A DNA stretch of 33,748 bases from Saprospiraceae bacterium (GTDB taxonomy: Bacteria; Bacteroidota; Bacteroidia; Chitinophagales; Saprospiraceae), in contig JADKGL010000032.1 in the NCBI GenBank assembly GCA_016722295.1, positions 1-33,748 on the forward strand, given 5' to 3'. This document shows positions 1 through 7,847 of this stretch, piece after piece. The notes beneath the pieces were generated by a model. The model saw nothing but the letters and a program-made list of their open reading frames with translations. It had not been told where the DNA came from and ran no database searches. The first letter of the stretch is position 1; every line of letters starts with the position of its first letter. The translations under genes were made by a program, and so were the position numbers.

Positions 1-366
1 ATTTTTATTTCAAATTCATTCATCATGACATTAAATTCCGCATGGAGATGGTGGATAGCTAGAGTGAGTTTCATTGAGGATCGCCTGCTCTATTTTCTTA
101 TTTTAATGGATCCTGTGTCCATTGATGCTGGAAATTGCCGCTCTCTGCACATATTCCTAAAGGATAAGATGCGTTTTCTTGATTATTGCCTGTTACGATT
201 TCGTTATTTTCCTAGAGCACAGCAGCACCTACAAAAAGAATTTGAATAAGATTGCATAAGCGGATTTGATTGCTTGGATTGCAGCTTCTAATAAAAATTA
301 CTGATCCTTTGGAGAATCAATGCCTTTTGCAAATGATTTATATTGTATAATTTTTTTTCCATTCAT
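1..366 (-). pseudogene. cdd: Cytidine deaminase, frameshifted and cut by the window edge
   Basis: Cytidine deaminase hydrolyses cytidine and deoxycytidine to the uridine forms in pyrimidine salvage. No long open frame survives. Reading the minus strand across frames from the ATG at 366 gives the family in order: an N-terminus containing SPKDQ and LLEAAIQAIKSAYAPYS, then VGAAVLL, then NEIVTGNNQENASYPLGICAE at 142-210 (substrate-binding stretch plus the zinc-ligand CAE motif), then SPCG near 40-60 (second zinc-cysteine site). At least four frame changes or stops interrupt it. About 120 of the usual ~160 residues are inside the window and the C-terminus runs off the left edge. It lies directly downstream of the metalloprotease on the same strand. 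The motif order is convincing. Whether the breaks are real or consensus error is unresolved (see findings). Confidence 0.8.
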
Positions 367-371
367 AAATA

Positions 372-2870
372 CTATGTTCTGTTGATTGAAAATTTTTGTC
401 TTATACTCTCAAGATGGTGTGAAAATATTCAAATAATTAATCCGCTATTAACTTAGTGGAAATATCTATGCTTAAATTATTCTTTCCACTAAGCAGTGTT
501 TTAGTATACCCCCTTTACTTTATTTCATGAAAGATCCAATATCTCAATCGTTGCATTTTGTGTTTAGAACTGGATGTAAACTCTATCGATAATTCTGGAG
601 TTGGAGCTGGATTTGGATAGACCTTACCCGATTCGAAAAATTATATGAGGATGATGGGTTTACGATCATTGAATAAAGTAGAATTTGGGTTCAGATCGAC
701 CATTCGTAATCGATAATAAGTATTTGATGTGTTTGTTGTGTTAAAATAAGATGGCGAATAGGTTTTTGCAATAGTTGAATTCTTTTGCAGCTGCGGCTAC
801 GCCGAATGGAATCAAATTTCCAGACCATTTGTCGATCTCTCTACGACAAAGTAGTTTGTATTTTTTCTACACTTGTTTGCCATTCAAATATGTATAATTG
901 TATTTACTTACTAATCGCAGTTTAAAATAATTCAATACAAGCCGAGGAATGGTTCAACTCTTCACTATTTCTAAAATAGCCTATCCTACTCCATTCCCCT
1001 TCGTCAATCCAAATTCAGCGGTAGTAGATCCATTGACTTCCCTTTGTCAATGACCATTTGCCAGGTGCGGAGTGCATTGAATATGTATGTAGTGAAAATA
1101 ATGTGTTGTTACTCGCTCATGATTACTTTCTGGATTAGAGTTGCCTGGACTTGATATCGAATACACTAACAGATTTTGACTAGTTAAAATATTCAATTTT
1201 TAAAATTTTAAATCGGTAGAGATCTTGTTGTTAAAACTAATTTTGCCAAATCAATTCACTCGATAGTTGCTTTGATGGAATAATTTCCCAATATTTATTT
1301 GCCGCAATAAATTCTTTTCCAATTGGAACATAAGGTGCGGTAATTATTCTTAGATCCAATACATAACTTGATGTTGTGTGTTGTGCATTTTTAAGAGTCC
1401 CATTGGTGATATTGTGCCGATGTCTTGTCCTTTTTATTAATAGACACATAACTAGAATATCATCACTTGGACTTATTGTATTATTTTCAAAATAGTAATA
1501 TAGAAATGTACCATCGAAGCATTCAGTATTCGCATAAATATGTTTATTTGATTGAGTTACATTTTTATTAGTAGGAATAGCTAGAGACATGAAGCTAGAT
1601 TATAATCTTCTCACGAATTAAATTTCCAGGTTCTGTGCCAAATCTAAGTCATATCCACTCCAGGCTGACCTGAAGTATAACAATAACTCATTAGAGTTCC
1701 TTTAGAAGGAGTTGGGCCTGCAAACACGATCCTTCTACTTTTGCTAATTATCAATACTTGTTTTTCATGGGACCCCAAACACATGCGTGAAGTCAAGACC
1801 TAAGACATAGGCTGGGATTCATGTGCACACACAAATACGTCCCATAAATATGTAGGATATAAAGAAAAATGAGCCCATTACATTTTACAAAAGCAAATGA
1901 ATAATTTTTCATACAAAGACTATTTATATACTTATGCCTCTAAAGCAGGATTTCCATTGCGTGAAAAACCTGAAATAAGTAGATTAATATTTCCTTTGTA
2001 TGTAGGATAGCTAGTTCTAAATGTTCCAAATCTACCATAGAAGACGTATGTGGAAATCTATCGTCAGAAGTATGAATAAGCAGTTCTGCAATTGAAATTT
2101 GTATATCTCCTTTCTATAAATAGCTTGTACATTATTGAATATACTTAGTATACTAATTACTTACTTTCTCACTGCTTAGAGACATTTTTTGAAATAGTGC
2201 ATAATCAGTATGAATGCTAGTGGAGACTATTTACAATTATCCTTTGAACGCGAATGTGCTATTGAGTGATCATCCGATACTAGTACCTCACATCATAGTA
2301 GCACAAGGCACGGAATTCATTCGATTTAATTTATGAAGATTCGTTCTTAACTTGACAAATTATATTTTGACTTTTTCTTTTATACTTCGAATGCTGTATT
2401 GTGTGCCATCTTCCAAACTCATTGCGACATACACTTCATTTTATAAATACTTAGACTAACAAGTGGAATTCAGTTCTCCTTCTACGTGGCCCTTAAGATG
2501 TATTGATTTTTGAAGTGGAATTGATTTTATCAATGATCCATTCAATTCGAGTACTGTAGAAATCTCAGATGTGCAATTGGATTTAGATAGTAAAATTGTC
2601 AAACTTTTGGATCTACTAATTTTAATCTGAGTTCGAACTACTTAACCGAAATGTCAAAGCCATTTATTGATTTGCCATTTTGAAATCCGAGCTACATAGT
2701 GATTCGGCGTTTTCGCTTCATTTAAAAATCGACATTTGACAGTAAATCTTTAGTAGTCGCTCCATCTCCTTTTCATTTTATCAAATATCAAAATGGATCA
2801 TAACTTTGTGCAATTACTACTGTTTTGTAAATTAGAAATAGCGAGATCATTACTACCGTGTGAATCTTTT
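372..2870 (-). pseudogene. M12B-like zinc metalloprotease with T9SS sorting domain, many frameshifts
   Basis: This is a secreted reprolysin-like metalloprotease of the Bacteroidota type, read across frames. From the N-terminal end: a possible signal region with MISLFLIYKTVVIAQSY near 2840; a propeptide-like region with GHVEGELNS and NEVYVAMSLEDGTQYSIRS (2380-2510); a damaged zinc site around 1780-1830 where HE, VLGL and THxCVWGPM fit HExxHxxGxxH followed by THACVWGP; EGSC and GPTPSKGTLMSYCY (the Met-turn) near 1690-1730; then FGTEPGNLIREKI near 1610-1650. The longest open piece, 1237-1590, carries the post-peptidase region ending in KYWEIIPS. The C-terminus has VYPNPAPTPELSIEFTSSSKHKM near 560-620 and ends SIRQKFSINRT at 372, a type A sorting domain. 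The start is uncertain (2840-2970). It diverges from prmC. The identification is from remembered family motifs. Confidence 0.72.
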
Positions 2871-2959
2871 GGCTTAGGTTATTAAGTATTCATATTTTTT
2901 GGTTTTCAGGTTTAGTTAGTTTAAAATTATCCATTATTCATATTAAATAAAATCATAAT

Positions 2960-3801
2960 ATGTTTTTAGAAATACAAGAACTGTGCCAATATTGGAAATT
3001 AAGGCTTTTAGAGTATATTTCAGAAAGATTACTTGTATATTAAGAATAAAATACTAAAAAATAACAAATACACCAAATTACAATTGGCAATAAAAAGCTC
3101 GTTGAAAAAATTAATTCAAAATTTGAGTCTGTTTACAACTCGATTTTATTGAACTATCCGCTACAATATATCTTTGAAGAAGCCTATTTTTTAGACCTCG
3201 TCCTGTTTGTTGATGAGAGAAGTCTTGATTCCTAGCCTGAGACTGAGGAGCTGGTAGTCTTCATTTTAGAAGCAGATATTCCTGCAGAAAAACAAAAGTG
3301 CTGAACATTGGGGCACGCTACTGGGGGTATCCCCATAAGCCTAGCACGTAAAAAGGCCACATTGGCAAATTGAATCTATAGACACATCAACTCAAGCACT
3401 AGAAGTCGCAAAAATCAATGCCGAAAAATATAAAACCGCTTCAGTACTATTTAAAAAATATTGATTTCTTAACTTCGAAAAGATCAATTAGGAACATATG
3501 ATCTCATTGTGTCAAATCCCTTGTATTTCAAAAGATGAAATGCCAAAAATGGATAAAAGCGTCATTGATTTTGAACCATCGATTGCTCTTTTCACAGAGT
3601 CGGATCCTCTTGAATTCTATAGACATATCGCAGAATTTGCAGAAACAAATCTCAATCAAAACGGCTCGATCTTCTGTGAAATCAATGAATATTATGGCTA
3701 GAAACAAAAGCCATTTTGAAAAGAAAATTCAGTTCAGTTGAGATCAAAAAGATATGCAGGGAAAAGATAGAATTCTTATTATAGAGAATAGTGAAAAGTG
3801 A
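2960..3801 (+). pseudogene. prmC: Release-factor glutamine methyltransferase, frameshifted
   Basis: PrmC (HemK) methylates the GGQ glutamine of peptide release factors using S-adenosylmethionine. Following the frames from the ATG at 2960 gives MFLEIQEL, LLEYISERLLVY, then NYPLQYIFEEAYFLDLVLFVDER followed by a damaged LIPRPETEELV (3150-3260), a degraded glycine-rich SAM loop (3300-3345), ALEVAKINAEKYKTASVLFK (3400-3450), and a DLIVSNP stretch standing for the catalytic NPPY (3500-3520). Then come DEMPKMDKSVIDFEPSIALF, DPLEFYRHIAEFAE and FCEINEYYG (to 3701), and finally VEIKK, DMQGKDRILIIEN and a stop at 3799-3801. The span equals about 280 codons, the normal PrmC length, so indels nearly cancel. 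The longest intact frame is 3498-3701. Loss of a conserved, normally near-essential gene with preserved length argues for sequence error rather than decay. Confidence 0.82.
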
Positions 3802-3953
3802 ATAGATAATAGTTAAAAGATAAAAGTGAATAGTTGAAAGTGGAAAGTTGAAAGTAGAGAGTAGAGAGTAGAATGATCAAAGGCAATCACAATTTACTAA
3901 CTACTAATTACTAACAACTAACCACTATTATCCTGTTCTGACAATTTAGTAAA
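3791..3953. repeat. Heptamer-arm intergenic element, copy 1
   Basis: A purine-rich left arm (3791-3871) is built of 7-nt units of the form AGTNGAA. After a short spacer, a pyrimidine-rich right arm (3893-3928) is built of 7-nt units of the form NNACTAA, roughly complementary to the left arm. A tail TCCTGTTCTGACAATTTAGT follows at 3931-3950. The left arm starts at the stop codon of the prmC reading frame. With 3954-4048 it fills the gap before the next gene; I see nothing else there. Related copies lie at 5545-5722, 18478-18760 and 19669-19740. The arms could fold into a long imperfect hairpin. Confidence 0.75.
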
Positions 3954-4048
3954 AAGTAGAAGGAAAATCAACACTCCAAAATCAAATAGTAATAATCATT
4001 ATTCCAAAATCATGTGCCTTTCAGAATATTGATTATCTTTGGAATATT

Positions 4049-5557
4049 ATGAAACAATGCTTAATCATTTTTACTTTTATTTTTCGAACATTATTAAGTC
4101 ATGCTCAGGAAGGCTTTGATGTAGTTGTAGATCGTCCTCAAGAATTTATTGAAACATACTCAGCTCCATCATTAGAATTTAGCAAAGAAAAGATATTTTG
4201 TGTTTCATCAGCTGCATATAGAACTTATTATGGGCGATCTGGCTTTTTAGATCAATTTGATAATCGCGGAAATCTTTTGAGTTCAAAGCGATTTGTAGAT
4301 TCAATCAATGGTTTAATACCTTATGATGGTATCATCAAAGATCAAATTGCATTCATTAGTGGGGTACAGTTTATTTCAATAGATACACTTTATCATGCTT
4401 TCATTGGCAAATTTGATTCTAACATGGATACAATATGGACCAAAACTTTTAGAAGTAAAGAAAATCGTAATTTTCCAGCATTTACAAAATTGACGTTAAG
4501 CAAAAATGGAAATATAGCATTAGTTGGCGTAGATAATCAAAATAGACAAAGTGGTTCAACCGACCCAAAAAGAAATAATTCGATCTTTATGCTTTTGGAT
4601 AGCTTGGGGAATGTGATAAATTACCATTGTTTACCCAAAACTAATCAAAATGATTTAGAGGCCTATCAAAGTATTGTAGAAGACGCAGCAGGAAATTATT
4701 ATGCCTGTGGTTTTATCCTAGCGTGGAAGGATATTCCAATTATTGTCAAATATGATAAAATTGGAAATTTTTTATGGCGAAAGGAGTATAAAGATCCGAT
4801 ATATGCGGAAGCAATCTTTGATGGTAAATTATTAAAGAATGGCAATTTAATGTTTGTAGGAGGCAATTATATAGATTTTTTTAGTACAATCTATAATCAA
4901 TATATTCTTGAGATAGATACTTCTGGGAAAGTAGTCAGAAGAAACTATTTATTCAAGGATAGATATGATAGTTATGTAGATAAATGTGTTCAAGATGATG
5001 ATGGAAATTTTATATGCTCGGGTCAAACAAGAAAAGATGAGCGGACTCCTAGTAAAGCTTGGCTTATAAAATTCACACCACAAGGAGATAGTCTTTGGGA
5101 ACGTCAATTTGATAGCCGTCGCGCAAATTTAAATTCAGTATTTAATAATATCGTCAGGTCATTAGATGGAGGATATATTATGACTGGCACAAATTGGATC
5201 CCAGAAAATAACAGCAGTAGAGCATGGATAGTCAAAACAGACAGCAATGGCTGCATAGTCCCAGGCTGCACCACAGATTTTATCACAGAGAAAGAGCCAC
5301 ATAAGGATCTATTCCTCCTCTCTCCGAATCCTACAGAAGACTATGTGAATGTCTATATAAATGATGCAGAGTTTTATGATCGCAAGTATGATCTCTATCT
5401 CTACGATCAGCAGGGACGCATTGTTCAGCATCATGTGGTACAGGGTCGAGTGACACAGGTGGATTTGAATTCATTATCTGCTGGAATGTATTATTATCGA
5501 ATTGTTGATGAGAGGAATAAAGTTAGGCAGAGCGGGAAGGTGGTAGTTAATAGATAA
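4049..5557 (+). CDS. Secreted repeat protein with T9SS type A sorting domain
   Basis: A 502-residue protein with an N-terminal signal peptide (MKQCLIIFTFIFRTLLSHAQ). The body has recurring short blocks typical of beta-propeller-like Bacteroidota proteins: LDSLGNV, YDKIGNFLW, IDTSGKVV, FTPQGDSLWERQFD, GGYIMTGT and AWIVKTDSNGC. The last ~80 residues form a type IX secretion sorting domain, starting at LLSPNPTEDYVNVYI and continuing LYDQQGRIV, LSAGMYYYRIVDE and GKVVVNR. It is predicted to cross the outer membrane by T9SS and be released or attached at the surface. No enzymatic motif is visible and the substrate is unknown. Its last codons merge into the purine heptamer repeats that follow. It stands alone in orientation after prmC, with about 250 nt to either neighbour. 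Confidence 0.88.
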   Translation: MKQCLIIFTFIFRTLLSHAQEGFDVVVDRPQEFIETYSAPSLEFSKEKIFCVSSAAYRTYYGRSGFLDQFDNRGNLLSSKRFVDSINGLIPYDGIIKDQIAFISGVQFISIDTLYHAFIGKFDSNMDTIWTKTFRSKENRNFPAFTKLTLSKNGNIALVGVDNQNRQSGSTDPKRNNSIFMLLDSLGNVINYHCLPKTNQNDLEAYQSIVEDAAGNYYACGFILAWKDIPIIVKYDKIGNFLWRKEYKDPIYAEAIFDGKLLKNGNLMFVGGNYIDFFSTIYNQYILEIDTSGKVVRRNYLFKDRYDSYVDKCVQDDDGNFICSGQTRKDERTPSKAWLIKFTPQGDSLWERQFDSRRANLNSVFNNIVRSLDGGYIMTGTNWIPENNSSRAWIVKTDSNGCIVPGCTTDFITEKEPHKDLFLLSPNPTEDYVNVYINDAEFYDRKYDLYLYDQQGRIVQHHVVQGRVTQVDLNSLSAGMYYYRIVDERNKVRQSGKVVVNR

Positions 5558-5722
5558 AAGTTAAAAGATAAAAGTGGGAAGTAGAAAGTGGAAAGTGGAA
5601 AGTAAAAAGTGGAAAGTTGAAAGTAAAAAGTAAATAGTTAAGAATTAATCATCACTATTTACTACTAATTACTAACCACTAACCACTATTATCCCAATAA
5701 TTTTGTTCTGACGAATTTTATT
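5545..5722. repeat. Heptamer-arm intergenic element, copy 2
   Basis: Same build as the element at 3791-3953. The purine arm of AGTNGAA-like units (5545-5640) starts at the stop codon of the preceding T9SS gene. The pyrimidine arm of NNACTAA units is at 5654-5690. The tail ATCCCAATAA, then TTTTGTTCTGACGAATTTTA, runs to about 5720. It lies between two co-oriented plus-strand genes and may act as a 3' hairpin. The remaining 90 nt up to the next gene are AT-rich with no clear signal. Confidence 0.75.
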
Positions 5723-5811
5723 TGTGAAAAATTAAGCGATATTTGTAGAAAGTGTAAAAATAAAGGCTGGTAAATTTCATTAATCTGCAAGTATTTCCAT
5801 AATTTTGAAAT

Positions 5812-6423
5812 ATGAAATATTCACTTTTATTTATTGGAGCATTATTAATACTTGGAATTCCAGCTTTCTCCCAAGATACAAATCAGAAAGTTTACTCATT
5901 TTCTACATTCATAGGTAGTGGGTTAAGCAATCAACAATCAACGTATTACGAAGACCAAGTTCATGAGTTAAATCCTTCTAAAAGAAATACACCTTGGTAT
6001 GTTCCTGGGCTTAATCTTGGTGTTGAGATGAATCGCAAATTGAATCAAAAAATCAATTTAGGATTAGGACTGAGATTTCAAATTAAAGATGGAACAGGTG
6101 CATATTATTTTTTGAATAATGCATTTACTGGTCATCTTGAAAGAATACCTTTTCTAATGATACAAACAAGTATGGAGTACTGGTTAAAAAATAGAATAGC
6201 TCTCTATAATGGGTTAACCATTGGTACAAATATTTTTAGCACATATGATTTTAACCGATTTGAAGTTGCCTTGCTTACTGGATTGAAATTTAAACTGAGT
6301 CATAAATTTAGCTCAGCTGTCTATTTGAATCATGGGCTTAATAGATTGACTTTTTATCCTGTACGAGAACAACTTTTTTACTCATTTGATCTTTCACTAT
6401 ATTATAACATATTCAACTTTTAG
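5812..6423 (+). CDS. Small outer-membrane beta-barrel protein
   Basis: A 203-residue protein with a clear signal peptide (MKYSLLFIGALLILGIPAFSQ, cleavage after AFSQ). The mature part alternates polar and aromatic residues in short strands such as INLGLGLRFQI, ALYNGLTIGTNIF, VALLTGLKFKL and FSSAVYLNHGL. It ends in LSLYYNIFNF, with the terminal Phe typical of proteins inserted by the BAM complex. This fits the outer-membrane beta-barrel/porin-like superfamily common in Bacteroidota. No ligand can be assigned. The next gene, 56 nt downstream, encodes a protein of similar size and design, so the two may be co-transcribed and distantly related. Both sit downstream of a T9SS cargo gene, but nothing visible ties them to it. 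Confidence 0.78.
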   Translation: MKYSLLFIGALLILGIPAFSQDTNQKVYSFSTFIGSGLSNQQSTYYEDQVHELNPSKRNTPWYVPGLNLGVEMNRKLNQKINLGLGLRFQIKDGTGAYYFLNNAFTGHLERIPFLMIQTSMEYWLKNRIALYNGLTIGTNIFSTYDFNRFEVALLTGLKFKLSHKFSSAVYLNHGLNRLTFYPVREQLFYSFDLSLYYNIFNF

Positions 6424-6479
6424 TAAACTCATTTTGCAATAAAATACTTAGGCAATTTTAATATTATTAATTTTAACAA

Positions 6480-7136
6480 ATGAAATTACAAATTTATATT
6501 TTGCTCAGTATACTCTTGGTTCAAAATATTTATTCACAGAACATAGAAGTATATTCTGGCTGGATTGCGAGCTATGGTTTAAATAGCAACAAGGATTTTT
6601 TAAGCAAACCTACATCTAAATTCCTTCCTTCGAGACATTATATTAATATTGGCTATTCAGTATTATTGAAAGATGTAACATCGAAGTATAATGTAGCATT
6701 AGGAATGGAATTTTTACAGACAGGAGCTAAAGAGATTATTCCGTTTGATTTTCCTCCTGGTGCAATTCCACCTGATGAATATATCAAATTTTCCAATATT
6801 AGAATGCCTATAATCGGTAGTGTCAAGTTAATTAAAAATTGGACAATAGAAACGGGAATTTCGCTGAATTATTCGTTTCGGAAAAATCAATCATTTCTAG
6901 TAATTAGAAATGAACTAATTTCTAGCACATACAAAAAATATACCTTTCAATATATTATTGGAACAAGTCTACGTTTCGCTAAATGTATGAATTTACGATT
7001 TAACTACAATCACTCACTAAATCCCTACTCTGATACAGGGAAAGTATATGACACTTCAATAATAGGATTTAAAAATTATTTAAGGGAGTATAAAAAGATG
7101 CATTTTTTTAATATGACTCTGGGATACTATTTCTAA
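6480..7136 (+). CDS. Small outer-membrane beta-barrel protein, likely paralogue
   Basis: A 218-residue protein with a signal peptide (MKLQIYILLSILLVQNIYSQ). Strand-like blocks follow: YINIGYSVLL, YNVALGMEFLQTG, IRMPIIGSVKLI, WTIETGISLNYSF, FQYIIGTSLRFA and NLRFNYNHSLNPY, ending MTLGYYF with a terminal Phe. The pattern (identify strand, short turn, next strand, C-terminal aromatic) matches porin-family outer-membrane barrels of Bacteroidota. It is the second gene after a 56-nt spacer and probably shares a transcript with the one before. It is convergent with the Asp-box protein gene ending at 7208, separated by about 70 nt. No function beyond the outer-membrane location can be supported. Confidence 0.75.
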   Translation: MKLQIYILLSILLVQNIYSQNIEVYSGWIASYGLNSNKDFLSKPTSKFLPSRHYINIGYSVLLKDVTSKYNVALGMEFLQTGAKEIIPFDFPPGAIPPDEYIKFSNIRMPIIGSVKLIKNWTIETGISLNYSFRKNQSFLVIRNELISSTYKKYTFQYIIGTSLRFAKCMNLRFNYNHSLNPYSDTGKVYDTSIIGFKNYLREYKKMHFFNMTLGYYF

Positions 7137-7207
7137 GATAAGTATCTCACGCACTAGTATTAACTTAACTATTTGAACCAATCATTAATGTATTTAATAA
7201 TGTAAAA

Positions 7208-7765
7208 CTAAAATATTACCAACTTTTTAGCTTTACAATTCCTACATCCGCTATTTCTAATATAATATATACCTGATGCAAGATCAGAGACGCTCATCCA
7301 TGTATTTTGAGGAATGCGTTTTCGAAGTTTTGATTCTTGATCGAATAATTCAAATGTAGTTTTTTCATTTGACGGAGTGATAACATAAATACTTTTATTT
7401 TGCAATAGAACCGAAAAATTATGTTCAGTAGACTTTATTCCCGTTGGTATTGAAGGCTCAATAGCATCCATTCGGATTGCGCCATTGCTATGAGTGAATA
7501 AAATGATTTTATTGTCTGTTGGCGAATATTGAATATCGTAGATTTTTACAATATCAAATTCACCTAATGCAATATTCTCCCATGTGCTTCCTTTATTTCT
7601 ACTTACATACAATCCATATTCATTGCCTACATAAATGATTTCAGGATGCTTTGGATCGATGTGAATACTATAGTGCGGAACATCTGGTAAACTATCAGTG
7701 AGAATTTCCCATGACTCACCTTCATCATTGGATTGATACACATGTTGTGTTGCGTAGCCATCCAT
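7208..7765 (-). CDS. C-terminal part of Asp-box (BNR) T9SS protein, split by frameshift
   Basis: This is the downstream half of the gene that starts at 9659. The frame is open from about 7850, and the ATG at 7765 is internal. Reading on from the break gives NITQNLPNRNIRDITSSPIDPSKLYIVMDGY before the listed start. It contains two further Asp-box motifs, SNDEGESWE and SRNKGSTWE. Then comes a short linker and a tail with LLQNKSIYVIT, FELFDQESKL, LASGIYYIRNSG and KKLVIF, which fits a short T9SS sorting domain. Joining needs removal of one A (or two added) in the A9 run (minus strand) at about 7857-7865. The join restores a protein of roughly 810 residues. The fragment has no plausible independent function. 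Confidence 0.8.
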   Translation of the reverse strand: MDGYATQHVYQSNDEGESWEILTDSLPDVPHYSIHIDPKHPEIIYVGNEYGLYVSRNKGSTWENIALGEFDIVKIYDIQYSPTDNKIILFTHSNGAIRMDAIEPSIPTGIKSTEHNFSVLLQNKSIYVITPSNEKTTFELFDQESKLRKRIPQNTWMSVSDLASGIYYIRNSGCRNCKAKKLVIF

Positions 7766-7847
7766 TACAATATATAATTTAGATGGATCAATAGGTGAAC
7801 TTGTGATGTCTCTTATATTTCGGTTTGGTAAATTTTGAGTTATATTC

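Noticed and set aside
25..249. Plus-strand ORF of 74 codons
   Set aside because: It is the antisense of the cytidine deaminase remnant, which has clear motifs on the minus strand.
3791..3928. CRISPR array
   Set aside because: The repeats are 7-nt units without spacers and no cas gene is present.
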